Notes under the pieces: generated by a model | Database searches by the model: none | What the model saw: only the letters and a program-made list of their open reading frames with translations | Told to the model about the DNA's origin: nothing | Program-made: the position numbers and the translations under genes | Shown: in pieces, positions 27,680 through 37,548 of the stretch | Position numbering within the stretch: the stretch's first letter is position 1 | Layout: each line of letters starts with the position of its first letter | NCBI RefSeq assembly: GCF_036860675.1 | Contig: NZ_JAYKGK010000001.1 | Coordinates: forward strand, 62,001 to 126,000 | From: Rosettibacter primus | Lineage (GTDB): Bacteria; Bacteroidota; Ignavibacteria; Ignavibacteriales; Melioribacteraceae | DNA: 64,000 nt | Direction: 5' to 3'

Positions 27680-28125
27680 GAGCATTAATTCAAAGAGTAA
27701 CTGAAGGTTCTGTAGAGATTAGAGAAGCAAATTATTCCGCATCAATTGGCAAAGGCATGGTAATATTGCTCGGCGTAAAAGAAGGAGATACTGAAGAAGA
27801 TATGATTTTTGTTGCAGATAAATGTTCAAATCTTAGAATATTCGAAGATGAAAATGGCAAAATGAATTTATCTTTGAAAGATATTGATGGGGAAGTTCTA
27901 ATTATCTCACAATTTACACTTTATGGAGATGCACGGAGAGGTAATCGTCCAAGTTTTACTGATGCTGCAAAACCAGAATTAGCAGAAGAACTTTACAATA
28001 AATTTGTAAATCGTATGAAAAATAATCTTGGGGAAGATAAAGTTAAAACCGGAATATTTGCTGCTATGATGCTCGTGAAAATTTTTAATGATGGGCCTGT
28101 TACAATTTTAGTAGAATCAAAATAA
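27676..28125 (+). CDS. dtd: D-aminoacyl-tRNA deacylase
   Basis: The 149-residue protein removes D-amino acids from mischarged tRNA. MRALIQRVTEGSV at the N-terminus, the SQFTLYGD motif and the C-terminal NDGPVTI(L) segment with the Gly-Pro pair of the chiral proofreading site are all present. The size is exact for bacterial DTD. The start overlaps prmC. Confidence 0.96.
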   Translation: MRALIQRVTEGSVEIREANYSASIGKGMVILLGVKEGDTEEDMIFVADKCSNLRIFEDENGKMNLSLKDIDGEVLIISQFTLYGDARRGNRPSFTDAAKPELAEELYNKFVNRMKNNLGEDKVKTGIFAAMMLVKIFNDGPVTILVESK

Positions 28126-28136
28126 AGGATTTTCTA

Positions 28137-29039
28137 TTGCATTCAACATTAATGATATTTATTGATGGTGTTGGTATTGGTAAAAGAGATTTCGAGTTTA
28201 ATCCATTCTTTAAATATCAATTCAAAATGTTTACAGAAATATTCGGTGAAATACCTCATCTTAACAAAAAAAGAATATCAGTAAATAATGCCCATATTTT
28301 TCCAATTGATGCAATTCTTGGTGTGCCTGATATTCCACTAAGTGGAACTGGTCAAACTTCAATTTTTTGTGGAGTTAATGCACAAAAAATTATTGGTAGA
28401 CATTTTGGTCCGTATCCTTATTCAACTTTGATCCCAATAATTGAACAAAAAAATATATTCAAAGAATTATTAAGGAGAAGAAAAAAAGTTACTTTTGCCA
28501 ATGCTTATCCAAAAATATTTTTTGATTATGTTAAAACTGGCAGAAGAATATTAAGCGTTACAACACTAAGCTGTATTTTAAGCAATGTACGTTTAAATAG
28601 AATAGGAGATATCCATAAAGGTAAAGCACTCAGTGCCGATGTTGATAATTATCGATTGATTTATAAAATGAATTATAAACTTCCTTTAATTACTCCTGAA
28701 AAAGCAGCAAATAGATTATTGAATATTGCTGATAGTCATCATTTCACATTGTTTGAATATTTTTATACTGACCATCTCGGTCATGGCAGGAATTTGGATT
28801 TATTTGAAAGAACTATAAATGTATTTGATAATTTTATTTATCATGTAATAAAAAATCTTCCATCAAATATGACATTAATAATTTGTTCAGACCATGGTAA
28901 CTTTGAAGATTTATCAACAAAATCTCATACATTAAACCCTGCTCTTGGAATTACAGCTGGTAAATACTCAGATGTATTAGCAAAAAAAATTAAAAAACTA
29001 TATCACATTAAACCAGCAATAATGGAGCTTTATGAGTGA
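28137..29039 (+). CDS. Alkaline-phosphatase-superfamily metalloenzyme (phosphoglycerate-mutase-like)
   Basis: The 300-residue protein starts at a TTG, with AAAGGA about 7 bases upstream. It shows the metal-binding pattern of the superfamily: FIDGVGIG at the N-terminus, a serine/threonine nucleophile region GTGQTSIFCG, and late histidine/aspartate motifs TDHLGHG and CSDHGNFEDL. This layout is closest to cofactor-independent phosphoglycerate mutase and phosphopentomutase relatives, but the chain is much shorter than either. The substrate is unknown. It overlaps comEC. Confidence 0.8.
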   Translation: MHSTLMIFIDGVGIGKRDFEFNPFFKYQFKMFTEIFGEIPHLNKKRISVNNAHIFPIDAILGVPDIPLSGTGQTSIFCGVNAQKIIGRHFGPYPYSTLIPIIEQKNIFKELLRRRKKVTFANAYPKIFFDYVKTGRRILSVTTLSCILSNVRLNRIGDIHKGKALSADVDNYRLIYKMNYKLPLITPEKAANRLLNIADSHHFTLFEYFYTDHLGHGRNLDLFERTINVFDNFIYHVIKNLPSNMTLIICSDHGNFEDLSTKSHTLNPALGITAGKYSDVLAKKIKKLYHIKPAIMELYE

Positions 29040-31438
29040 ATAACTATCCGCTGATAAAATTTGTTTTGATTTTTATTTGCGGTTATCTGTTTCAGGCAAT
29101 TATTAATTTAACTGAGTTTTTACTTCTTTGTTTGTCTTCTTTATTAATTATTATTCTATTAATTCTTTACTTCACAAGAAATCAAAGACTAAGTTTATTG
29201 AATCAATATATACTTATCCTCACAATATTTTTTGTAAGCGGATTTTATTATTCTTCATTTCACATATCAAAAGTTTCTTATCCATTTCAACAATTTTCTT
29301 ATCGTAATATAAAAGTAGTTGGAAAGGTTAGAAATGTTGACTTAATAAAAGAAAATAGACTTGTGTTTTATTTAACTTCTGATTCAATTGTTTTTCAGAA
29401 TTTTGTTGAAAAAAGAAAGATTAATTTTCAGTGTGTGTTAAATGATTCTCAAAAAAGAATAAATGAAAAATATGATTCATTGAAAATAGGAAGTTCAGTA
29501 GAGATAACAGGAAATATTTTAAGACCGCGCAATAAAAGAAATCCCGGTGAATTTGATTATGAAAATTATTTGAATCATAAACAAATACATGCATTAATAA
29601 GTATTAAAAATGCTTCTAATATTAAAATAATTTCAAGTTCATATCTGAGTGTACCCAATATAACATTTGAAATAAGAAAGAAAATTGATGATGTTTTTAC
29701 AAAGTATCACAATAAGAATACTGCTGCATTACTCAGGGGTTTATTACTTGCAGACCGCAGCATGATTGATTATGAAATTAAAACTGAATTTATTAATTCT
29801 GGGGTGGTTCATGTTTTAGCGGTATCAGGGTTGCATGTTGGATTTATCTCACTCATATTTATTTTTTTATTTCAACGACTGAATATTTTCTTAAAATATT
29901 CATTTACAATAATAGGTTTAATTTTATTTATGATTTTAACAAATGCTCCGCCATCTGTTGTTCGTGCCACAATTATGGGCATTATAATTATATTAAGCTT
30001 AATGTCAGGTAGAAGATATAACAGTTTTAATGCAATTGCACTTGCTGCTTTTGCTATATTATTAATAAATCCTGACGAACTTTTCAATTCAGGTTTTCAG
30101 CTTTCTTTTGCAGCTGTAATATCTATTTTGATTTTTTATCCTGTATTAAGAAATTCAATTCAGCAACTAAAGATTAAATCTAATATTCTTAATAATACAT
30201 TATTGTTCATAGCTTTATCATTAGCTGCACAGATAGGGACCATTCCTTTTGTTCTAATTTATTTTAATAAGTTGTCATTAATTTCATTAATTGCAAACTT
30301 GATTGTAATTCCTTTAGTTGGGATAATTATTGGTCTGGGAATTTTTACAATCATAATTTCTTTTATATCACCAGTATTATGTTCATACTATGCTTGTTCT
30401 AATGAATTGTTAACATACATTATATTTTTTGTTACTAATAAATTCGGAAACCTTAATGCTGCATATTTACCTGTTACTAATTTTTCAGTAATTGATATAA
30501 TTGCTTATTACACAAGTATTGCATCAATAATTTTTTTGTGGAAAAAATTTCAATCGATAAAAGCAAAAATTATAATCGTAATTTTTATTACATGTAATTT
30601 TATTATATGGTCAAAATTAGATGATGTTAATTATTTGCCAGATAATTTGTTCTCAATAATGGCAATTGATGTCGGACAGGGGGATTCATATTTAATTAAA
30701 TTTCCTAATGGGAAAACTGCTCTAATAGATGCTGGCAATGCAAATAAATTTTTTGATAATGGGAAACGAATTATTATGCCTTTGATTGAATATTTGGGAA
30801 TTAAGAAAATTGATTATGCTTTAATTTCTCATGTCGATTCTGACCACTATCGTGGATTATTGTCTTTAATTAAAAATCATAAGATAAAATTTATTTATAA
30901 ACCTCCTTTAGATTCTCTGAATAAAGAAGACAAAAGTTTTGAAGCTTTTTTAAATTACTTTTCAATTCCATATAAATACTATTCAAAAAATATTTTGAAT
31001 ATTGGCAATGTGAGAATTTATATTCTATCCGATTCATTCAATTACAAAAATTCTAATGATAGAAGCGGAGTATTAAAAATAAAATATGGGAATACATCAT
31101 TTTTATTTACTGGAGATATTAGCAAAAAAGCTGAGATTGACTATGTAAAAAAATACAATAAATTTCTTAAATCAGATTTATTAAAAGTCAGTCATCATGG
31201 AAGTAAAACTGGAACCAGTAATATTTTTCTGAATTATGTCGAACCGAAATATGCTGTTATTTCAGCTGGGATATCTAATATGTTTAATCATCCAGATAAA
31301 GATGTTATTGAAAGATTAACAAAAAGAGATATTAAAATTTTTAGGACGGATAAAGAAGGAGCAATTCTTTTTCAATCAAATGGGAATAATATTCAAAATA
31401 TTAATTGGAAAAAACTCGATAACAACTTTATATTTTGA
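29036..31438 (+). CDS. comEC: ComEC/Rec2-family DNA uptake channel
   Basis: The 800-residue protein has the three-part ComEC build: an N-terminal soluble/OB-like part (about 60-200), a membrane core with the motifs HVLAVSGLHVGF and APPSVVRATIMG, and a C-terminal metallo-beta-lactamase-like domain with the metal motif SHVDSDHYRG and SHHGSKTGTS. It imports single-stranded DNA during natural transformation. The start is GTG, overlapping the previous stop. It is full length, so competence is plausible, though other com genes are not in the window. Confidence 0.93.
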   Translation: MNNYPLIKFVLIFICGYLFQAIINLTEFLLLCLSSLLIIILLILYFTRNQRLSLLNQYILILTIFFVSGFYYSSFHISKVSYPFQQFSYRNIKVVGKVRNVDLIKENRLVFYLTSDSIVFQNFVEKRKINFQCVLNDSQKRINEKYDSLKIGSSVEITGNILRPRNKRNPGEFDYENYLNHKQIHALISIKNASNIKIISSSYLSVPNITFEIRKKIDDVFTKYHNKNTAALLRGLLLADRSMIDYEIKTEFINSGVVHVLAVSGLHVGFISLIFIFLFQRLNIFLKYSFTIIGLILFMILTNAPPSVVRATIMGIIIILSLMSGRRYNSFNAIALAAFAILLINPDELFNSGFQLSFAAVISILIFYPVLRNSIQQLKIKSNILNNTLLFIALSLAAQIGTIPFVLIYFNKLSLISLIANLIVIPLVGIIIGLGIFTIIISFISPVLCSYYACSNELLTYIIFFVTNKFGNLNAAYLPVTNFSVIDIIAYYTSIASIIFLWKKFQSIKAKIIIVIFITCNFIIWSKLDDVNYLPDNLFSIMAIDVGQGDSYLIKFPNGKTALIDAGNANKFFDNGKRIIMPLIEYLGIKKIDYALISHVDSDHYRGLLSLIKNHKIKFIYKPPLDSLNKEDKSFEAFLNYFSIPYKYYSKNILNIGNVRIYILSDSFNYKNSNDRSGVLKIKYGNTSFLFTGDISKKAEIDYVKKYNKFLKSDLLKVSHHGSKTGTSNIFLNYVEPKYAVISAGISNMFNHPDKDVIERLTKRDIKIFRTDKEGAILFQSNGNNIQNINWKKLDNNFIF

Positions 31439-31543
31439 ATAGGAATAAAATATAATTTGTTCAGAGATAACCAAAAATGTTAAATGCAAGATTAATAAAT
31501 CCTCCACGGAAATATCATTCCTTATTTCATACAAGGTAAATTC

Positions 31544-32554
31544 ATGAATCTATATGAAAATTATTCATTAAAGCATCTCAATACTTTTAATATTGATGTT
31601 AAAGCAAAATATTTTTTAGAAGTTTTTAATGAACATGAATTGACTGAATTAATAAATGAAATTCAAGGTCAAAAGAATGTTCTAATTTTAGGAGCTGGCA
31701 GCAATATTTTATTCACAAAAGATTATGATGGATTTATAATTAAATATATAAGCAGTGAAATAAAAGTACTTTTTGAAAATGAGAATCATGTTATAATTAA
31801 AGCTGACGCCGGAGTTGTTTGGGATGATTTAGTAAGCTATACAGTTAAAAAAAATTATTATGGAATTGAAAATTTATCATTAATACCTGGAACAGCTGGA
31901 GCAGCACCTGTTCAAAATATTGGGGCCTATGGTGCTGAAATTAGTAATGTTATAGATTATGTTGAGGGTTACATTCTTGATAAAAATGAAAAGAAAATAT
32001 TATACCGGGATGAATGTTTATTCAATTACAGAGATAGTATTTTTAAGAATGAGTTGAAAAATAAATTTATTATCACTTCAGTTGTATTAAGATTAAAAAA
32101 AGAAAAAGTACTGAACATAAGTTATAGAGATATTCAAAATTATTTTCAGGGAAGAGATTATCATACAATTAGTATTCAAGATGTTCGTGATGCTATAATA
32201 AACATTAGAAAAAGTAAATTGCCGGATTACACAAAACTTGGCAATGCAGGAAGTTTTTTTAAAAATCCAGAAATCGACTTTACACTTTTAGAATTAATTA
32301 AAAAAGAATATCCTGACATACCTTATCATCAAATCAATGATAAATACAAAATTCCAGCTGCTTGGCTAATTGAGAAATGTGGATACAAAGGAAAACGCCA
32401 AGGCAATACAGGCACCTATGAAAAACAGGCACTTGTAATAATTAATTATGGAAATGCAACAGGTGAAGAAATAAAAAATTTTGCTGATGAAATTAAACAG
32501 GCAGTAAAAAACAAGTTTAATATTGATTTAGGATATGAAGTTAATATTATATGA
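31544..32554 (+). CDS. murB: UDP-N-acetylenolpyruvoylglucosamine reductase
   Basis: The 336-residue FAD enzyme reduces UDP-GlcNAc-enolpyruvate to UDP-MurNAc in peptidoglycan synthesis. The FAD-binding segment LGAGSNILF, the LIPGTAGAAPVQNIGAYG motif and the active-site region LGNAGSFFKNP are visible, and the length fits type I MurB. AAGG lies 8-11 bases before the ATG. It is separated from comEC by about 105 bp without recognisable signals. Confidence 0.95.
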   Translation: MNLYENYSLKHLNTFNIDVKAKYFLEVFNEHELTELINEIQGQKNVLILGAGSNILFTKDYDGFIIKYISSEIKVLFENENHVIIKADAGVVWDDLVSYTVKKNYYGIENLSLIPGTAGAAPVQNIGAYGAEISNVIDYVEGYILDKNEKKILYRDECLFNYRDSIFKNELKNKFIITSVVLRLKKEKVLNISYRDIQNYFQGRDYHTISIQDVRDAIINIRKSKLPDYTKLGNAGSFFKNPEIDFTLLELIKKEYPDIPYHQINDKYKIPAAWLIEKCGYKGKRQGNTGTYEKQALVIINYGNATGEEIKNFADEIKQAVKNKFNIDLGYEVNII

Positions 32555-32610
32555 AAACAAAATGTTAGTAAATAAACATTATCCTAAAAATCATTTATAT
32601 GGGTGTAAAT

Positions 32611-33999
32611 ATGGAAAGCTATAATTCGGAAAATATTCTTAAAAAGACATTTCAAGAAATTACTCAGCCTTTTAAAGATTTGCTTCATACTTCAAGAGCA
32701 TTATTTGGATTAAATCTTTCATATGTTATTGAAGGAATTACATATTTCGGAATAGTGGGTTTGTTAGCAATTTATTTTAATGAATACATCAAGCTAAATG
32801 ATATACATGCCGGAAATATGGTAGGAGTATTAACAGCAGGTATAACATTGAGCATGCTTTTTTTAGGTGCTACGGTTGATTGGATTGGGTTGAGGAAATC
32901 ATTATTAATTGCTTTATCATTTATGCTTGCAGGCAGAATTTTATTAACAATTGCACCAAATTTTGGAGTGCCTGGATTGTGGAATTCTGCTCATATAATT
33001 GCTATGCTTGGAATTTTAGGAATTATTTTAGGTTATGGTATTTATCAGCCCGCATGTTATGCAGGTGTAAAAAAATTAACAAATGAAAAAACTGCTGCTA
33101 TGGGATATGCAATGCTTTATGCATTGATGAATCTTGGTGGATTTTTGCCGGGAATAATATCGCCACCTGTTCGTAAAGCATATACAATTCTTGGTGTGTT
33201 CTGGTTATATGTAGCTTTAACAGTAGTTGGAATTCTAGTTGTTTATTTCGTTATTACGAAAAAAGCTTATGAAGAAGCAGTGGTAGAAGTAAGTAAAGAT
33301 AAGTTAAACGAAGAAAAAGATGATGATACTTTAAGCAATATGACATTAAAAGAAAAAGTTAGATTTTATGTTAAAAACTTTCCTCTCAAGGATAAAAGAT
33401 TTTTATACTTTATTTTCATTTTAATTCCAGTTCAAACATTGTTTGCACATAACTGGTTAACACTCCCTCTTTATACAAGCAGAGCATTTGAAGGATTTGT
33501 TCAGGATAATTTTGAATTTTTTGTAAATCTAAATCCAATTTTAATTTTCATATTAACTCCAATTGTTGCTGCATTAACCTCACAAAAAAATACTTACAAT
33601 ATGATGATAATAGGAACATTTGTAATGGCATCGCCAACTTTTATACTTGCATTAGGTCCAACAATAAATACTCTGATGGCATATTTAATTATTATGACAA
33701 TTGGTGAAGCAATGTGGCAGCCAAGATTTTTGCAGTGGGTTGCAGAGATAGCTCCAAAAAATATGACAGGTATTTATATGGGAATTGGACAATTTCCATG
33801 GTTTCTTACAAAAATAATTACAAGTTTATATTCAGGCTGGTTTTTAATGAAGTATTGTCCAGCCAATACTCCTCCTTCACAAATGAATACAGAGTTTATG
33901 TGGTTTGTTTATGGATGTATTGCAATAATAAGTCCACTTGGTTTATTACTTGCTAAAAAATGGATGATGAAGGGATTCAAAACAAAATATGAAGAATAA
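32611..33999 (+). CDS. Major facilitator superfamily transporter
   Basis: The protein (462 residues from the ATG at 32611; an in-frame ATG also lies at 32599) has twelve hydrophobic segments and an MFS motif-A-like loop VDWIGLRKSL after helix 2. A charged cytosolic loop (about residues 225-260, KDKLNEEKDDD) separates the two halves. The general look is that of proton-dependent oligopeptide or sugar-type MFS carriers, but no substrate signature is clear. It abuts the next transporter (TAA then ATG), so they are co-transcribed. Confidence 0.85.
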   Translation: MESYNSENILKKTFQEITQPFKDLLHTSRALFGLNLSYVIEGITYFGIVGLLAIYFNEYIKLNDIHAGNMVGVLTAGITLSMLFLGATVDWIGLRKSLLIALSFMLAGRILLTIAPNFGVPGLWNSAHIIAMLGILGIILGYGIYQPACYAGVKKLTNEKTAAMGYAMLYALMNLGGFLPGIISPPVRKAYTILGVFWLYVALTVVGILVVYFVITKKAYEEAVVEVSKDKLNEEKDDDTLSNMTLKEKVRFYVKNFPLKDKRFLYFIFILIPVQTLFAHNWLTLPLYTSRAFEGFVQDNFEFFVNLNPILIFILTPIVAALTSQKNTYNMMIIGTFVMASPTFILALGPTINTLMAYLIIMTIGEAMWQPRFLQWVAEIAPKNMTGIYMGIGQFPWFLTKIITSLYSGWFLMKYCPANTPPSQMNTEFMWFVYGCIAIISPLGLLLAKKWMMKGFKTKYEE

Positions 34000-35223
34000 A
34001 TGACCAATTATTACATACACTTATTTTTAATTCTGCTAACATTGTATGGTATTGCTGTTGGAAGTTTTCCTCAATTTAGAATGAATAGAGCAACTATTGC
34101 ACTTGTTGGAGCTTCGACACTTATTTTTTCTGGTGCAATTTCTCTCCAACACGCCTATGATGCAATTGATATGAATACCATACTTTTACTTTTTGCAATG
34201 ATGATTATTAATGGAAATTTACGAATAGCTGGTTTCTTTAAATTAATCACAATTCATATAATCAAATTTGCAAAAACACCAAAGCAGCTTTTATGGTTAA
34301 TTACATTTTCAGCTGGTTTATTATCAGCTATTTTCTTAAATGATACAATTGTGATTGTCTTTACTCCTTTAATTATAGAAGTAACAATTTCATTAAAACG
34401 AAATCCAGTTCCTTATTTAGTTGCTTTAGCTGTATCTGCAAATATTGGCTCAGCAGCAACAATCATAGGCAATCCGCAAAATATGATTATTGGAATAGCA
34501 TCTGGAATTCCATTTGCAAAATATGCATTATATCAAATTGTACCATCATTAATTGGTCTTCTTATAGTAATTGTGATTATATCCATTATTTACAAAAAAG
34601 AATTTTACAAAACTATTTTTGATAAGATAGAAATTGAGGAAGTTAAACCTTATAAGCCTTTATTTATAAAAAGTATTGTAGCATCTACATTGATGATTAT
34701 TGCTTTTTTTGCTGGTGTTTCAATCCCTCTTGCATCACTTGGAGGTGCAAGTATTTTATTAATTACAAGAAGACTTAAACCAGAACGTGTTTTCAAAGAA
34801 ATTGATTGGTCACTACTTGTATTTTTTTCTGCACTTTTTATAGTAACAAAATCTATAGATACCTCTGGAATAGGTAAATACTTATCAATGACAATTCAAC
34901 CATATTTAACTAAATCTATTTTTTCATTAGCAATTACTTCATCAATACTCAGCAATATAGTTTCTAATGTCCCAGCTGTTTTATTATTGAAACCTGTTAT
35001 TCAACATATGCCAAATCCAGAACATGCCTGGTTAGTGCTTGGAATGGCAACAACTTATGCAGGTAATCTTACTCTAATAGGTTCTGTAGCAAATTTGATT
35101 GTAGCAGAATCTGCAAGAAGGCATTTTATTCATATTTCTTTTATTGAATATTTAAAATCAGGTTTCATTATAACTATTTTATCTCTAACGGCAGGTATTT
35201 TCTGGTTTAATTTAATCTTTTAA
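34000..35223 (+). CDS. Anion permease of the ArsB/NhaD (ion transporter) superfamily
   Basis: The 407-residue protein has eleven or so membrane helices. The helix-hairpin signatures of the superfamily are present: FLNDTIVIVFTPLI in the first half and SNVPAVLLLKPV in the second, plus NIGSAATIIGNPQNMIIG. This is the family of ArsB, NhaD and citrate/anion permeases. The substrate cannot be read; no ars genes are nearby. It starts directly at the stop of the MFS gene. Confidence 0.85.
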   Translation: MTNYYIHLFLILLTLYGIAVGSFPQFRMNRATIALVGASTLIFSGAISLQHAYDAIDMNTILLLFAMMIINGNLRIAGFFKLITIHIIKFAKTPKQLLWLITFSAGLLSAIFLNDTIVIVFTPLIIEVTISLKRNPVPYLVALAVSANIGSAATIIGNPQNMIIGIASGIPFAKYALYQIVPSLIGLLIVIVIISIIYKKEFYKTIFDKIEIEEVKPYKPLFIKSIVASTLMIIAFFAGVSIPLASLGGASILLITRRLKPERVFKEIDWSLLVFFSALFIVTKSIDTSGIGKYLSMTIQPYLTKSIFSLAITSSILSNIVSNVPAVLLLKPVIQHMPNPEHAWLVLGMATTYAGNLTLIGSVANLIVAESARRHFIHISFIEYLKSGFIITILSLTAGIFWFNLIF

Positions 35224-35319
35224 CAGAATTTTTTGTGAATAAAATATTTTAAAAGCTACTTAAAAACATTTAAAATTTTTCGAATATAATATTGGAAATG
35301 TTTCAATTAGGGAATAAAT

Positions 35320-35637
35320 ATGTCAAAATTAATATCTGTTGATGAAATCCAAGACGGGATGGTACTTGCAGAACCAATTCAAAACCGTTTTGGACATACA
35401 TTATTAGGTGCAAATATAAAATTGGAAGCAAAGCATGTTAAATTTCTTAAGTCATGTGGCATACAGACAATATATATTGTAGATGAAAATGAAAACAGTT
35501 CTAATAAACAATATGACAACGAAACATTGGAAAAAGCTAAAACATTATTAAGTCAAAGAGTTACATGGAGACCTAAAAATGATTATGAAAATGAATTAAT
35601 TGAAATTGCTGCTCAACAAATTCTTGAAAAAATATAA
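35320..35637 (+). CDS. Small protein resembling the N-terminal module of HD-GYP proteins
   Basis: The 105-residue protein begins SVDEIQDGMVLAEPI, followed by GHTLLGANIKLEAKHVKFLKSCGIQTIYIV. This pattern (GMVLAEPV, a short loop, LL..G..L, then HV..L...GI..V) is typical of the beta-rich region found at the start of many HD-GYP and related signalling proteins, here without the catalytic domain. TTAGGGA precedes the ATG. It lies 17 bp before an HDOD gene and is probably part of the same signalling unit. Confidence 0.75.
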   Translation: MSKLISVDEIQDGMVLAEPIQNRFGHTLLGANIKLEAKHVKFLKSCGIQTIYIVDENENSSNKQYDNETLEKAKTLLSQRVTWRPKNDYENELIEIAAQQILEKI

Positions 35638-35654
35638 ATTTGTAAGAGGGTGCA

Positions 35655-36503
35655 ATGGATGTAATTAAAAAAATTATTGATGGTGTAAATAACTTACCAA
35701 CTTTACCTACTGTTTATACTCATCTTTCGCAGGCAATGGAAAATCCAAACACTACTAAAGAAGAAATAGCAAGGATTATTTCTGCTGATCAGGCAGCTAC
35801 TTTTAAGATTTTAAAAGTTGCTAATTCTCCATTTTATGGATTAAGAGGAAGAATTGATACAATTACTCAGGCTTTATTATATCTTGGTTTTAATGAAGTT
35901 AAGAATATTGTATTTGCGTTGTCAATTATAAATGCATTTTCAAAGAATAAGATTTTCAAAAAATTCAAACCATTAGATTTATGGGCTCATGCAATCGGAG
36001 TTGGAGTTGCAACAAGATTAATTGGTGCGGCTGTAGGAGAAAAAAATTTAGAAAATTATTTTCTGGCAGGTATCTTTCATGATATTGGTAAGCTTGTATT
36101 TTTTGAATATGCCCCCAATGAATATGCAAAAGTTATTGAACTAGTTGAATCAAAAAAAATTCCAATTAAAGATGCAGAACTTGAAATACTTGGTTTAAAT
36201 CATGCACGTGCAGGACAGTTAATTGCAGAAAAATGGAAGTTACCTCAAAGTGTTGTCAATATTGTTAGTTCTCATCATACAGGATTAATAGGGAATAATG
36301 TTAATACATTATTGGCTTCTGTTCATCTTGGCGATATTGTTGCAAGAGCTCTCGATTTAGGTTATGGTGGTGATAATTTTATTCCAGAACCAAACATTAA
36401 AGTATGGGAAATTCTTAAACTTCCAAAAGGATTTTTTTCTTCTGCAAGAAAAAAAATGAAAGATGATTATGAACGTTTAACTAAAATTATGCTTTCTGAA
36501 TAA
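35655..36503 (+). CDS. HDOD-domain signalling protein
   Basis: The 282-residue protein is an HDOD domain over most of its length: LPTLPTVYTHLSQAM at the start, NTTKEEIARIISADQAATFKILKVANS, then the HD-like core with FHDIGKLVFF and a second motif SSHHTGLIG. HDOD proteins act in cyclic-nucleotide and chemotaxis-type signalling and as regulatory scaffolds; most lack catalysis, though the HD pair here is intact. GAGGG 10 bases upstream supports the start. It follows the 105-aa protein in the same direction. Confidence 0.9.
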   Translation: MDVIKKIIDGVNNLPTLPTVYTHLSQAMENPNTTKEEIARIISADQAATFKILKVANSPFYGLRGRIDTITQALLYLGFNEVKNIVFALSIINAFSKNKIFKKFKPLDLWAHAIGVGVATRLIGAAVGEKNLENYFLAGIFHDIGKLVFFEYAPNEYAKVIELVESKKIPIKDAELEILGLNHARAGQLIAEKWKLPQSVVNIVSSHHTGLIGNNVNTLLASVHLGDIVARALDLGYGGDNFIPEPNIKVWEILKLPKGFFSSARKKMKDDYERLTKIMLSE

Positions 36504-36690
36504 TTAAAAATTTTAGAAGAATTTTTCTTCGTAATTTTATTGATATAAGTTGTAATATATCTTTTCAAAGTATATCTGTTTATCAAAGAAATACTATTTA
36601 CCACTTCATTTTTTCTGCATATTTTTAAAATGTTATAATAATTTAAAATGGTTACATTTACTTAGAATTTATAAAGTTTTTGGTAAAAGG

Positions 36691-37548
36691 TTGGACTTTG
36701 TCAAACAATACATAATTCAATGTATTATTCATGCATCAAATAATTTGAGATTAAGTTCAGAAAAAATTGAAACTGTTGCTATCTTACGCGAAAGATTAAA
36801 TAAAACTGATAATCTTGAAGAAGAAATTAAAAATTTCAAAAAGATTACAGAACTTTCTAAACTCGGAATTAAGCTAAGTGAAATATTAAATTTTCTGGAA
36901 AATAGTAAAATTGATTTCTTAAAACTTTCTGAAAAATTTAAAGAACACAGTTATTATCTTGTAAAAGAAATAAATTACTTACTTGATGTTGTCACTCCTC
37001 AAACAATGAGAAATATATTTAATCGAATTGATAATCAATCGGTAGATGTCGATTTAACAAAAAGAGAAGAGAAAAAAAATATAGAAACAGAACCTATTAA
37101 AATTCCACAAAGGTCACGTGCAGATGAATTAAAAGAAGCTTTAATTTTTGCAGAACTTTCAAAGGACAATGATTTTAGCTTTGAACGCTATGAAGAAAAA
37201 GTATTAAGACCAATTAAAGAATTAGATGCATTTTTAACGAGAGTTGCTAAGTATGATTATACTGAAAGTGAAATTAATTCATATATTAAATTAATGAATG
37301 AAAACAGTGAACTGTCGCAAAAAGTTGGATTTGAAATTATATCTAATATGCACAAAATATTTGCTCAAGGGCTCGAGGCTATTAATCAAAAGAAGATTGC
37401 ACCAAGTACTTTAGTAATTGAATCATTAAGAGCTTGTTTAATTGTTATAGTTGCAGTCGTAAGAGGCAAAGAAGTCGATATAACAAATTATTTAAACAGA
37501 GCAGAAAATTTTGGTAAAATGATTTCCCAAACAAAAAGGGTAGTATAA
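36691..37548 (+). CDS. Unrecognised helical two-part protein
   Basis: The 285-residue protein starts at a TTG with AAAAGG directly before it; no ATG occurs near the frame start, so the exact start is uncertain. It has two helical halves: residues 1 to about 112 (heptad-like leucines, LSKLGIKLSEILNFLENS) and about 145-285 (including ALIFAELSKDNDF and the hydrophobic SLRACLIVIVAVVRG helix), separated by a charged linker. No family is recognised. It is preceded by the HDOD gene (188-bp gap) and coupled to the downstream guanylyltransferase gene by a TAATG overlap. Confidence 0.7.
   Translation: MDFVKQYIIQCIIHASNNLRLSSEKIETVAILRERLNKTDNLEEEIKNFKKITELSKLGIKLSEILNFLENSKIDFLKLSEKFKEHSYYLVKEINYLLDVVTPQTMRNIFNRIDNQSVDVDLTKREEKKNIETEPIKIPQRSRADELKEALIFAELSKDNDFSFERYEEKVLRPIKELDAFLTRVAKYDYTESEINSYIKLMNENSELSQKVGFEIISNMHKIFAQGLEAINQKKIAPSTLVIESLRACLIVIVAVVRGKEVDITNYLNRAENFGKMISQTKRVV

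Noticed and set aside
36516..36530. GAAGAA-TTT-TTCTTC hairpin after the HDOD gene as a terminator
   Set aside because: Six A/T-rich pairs with no GC core and no clean T-run; expected often in 30% GC DNA.
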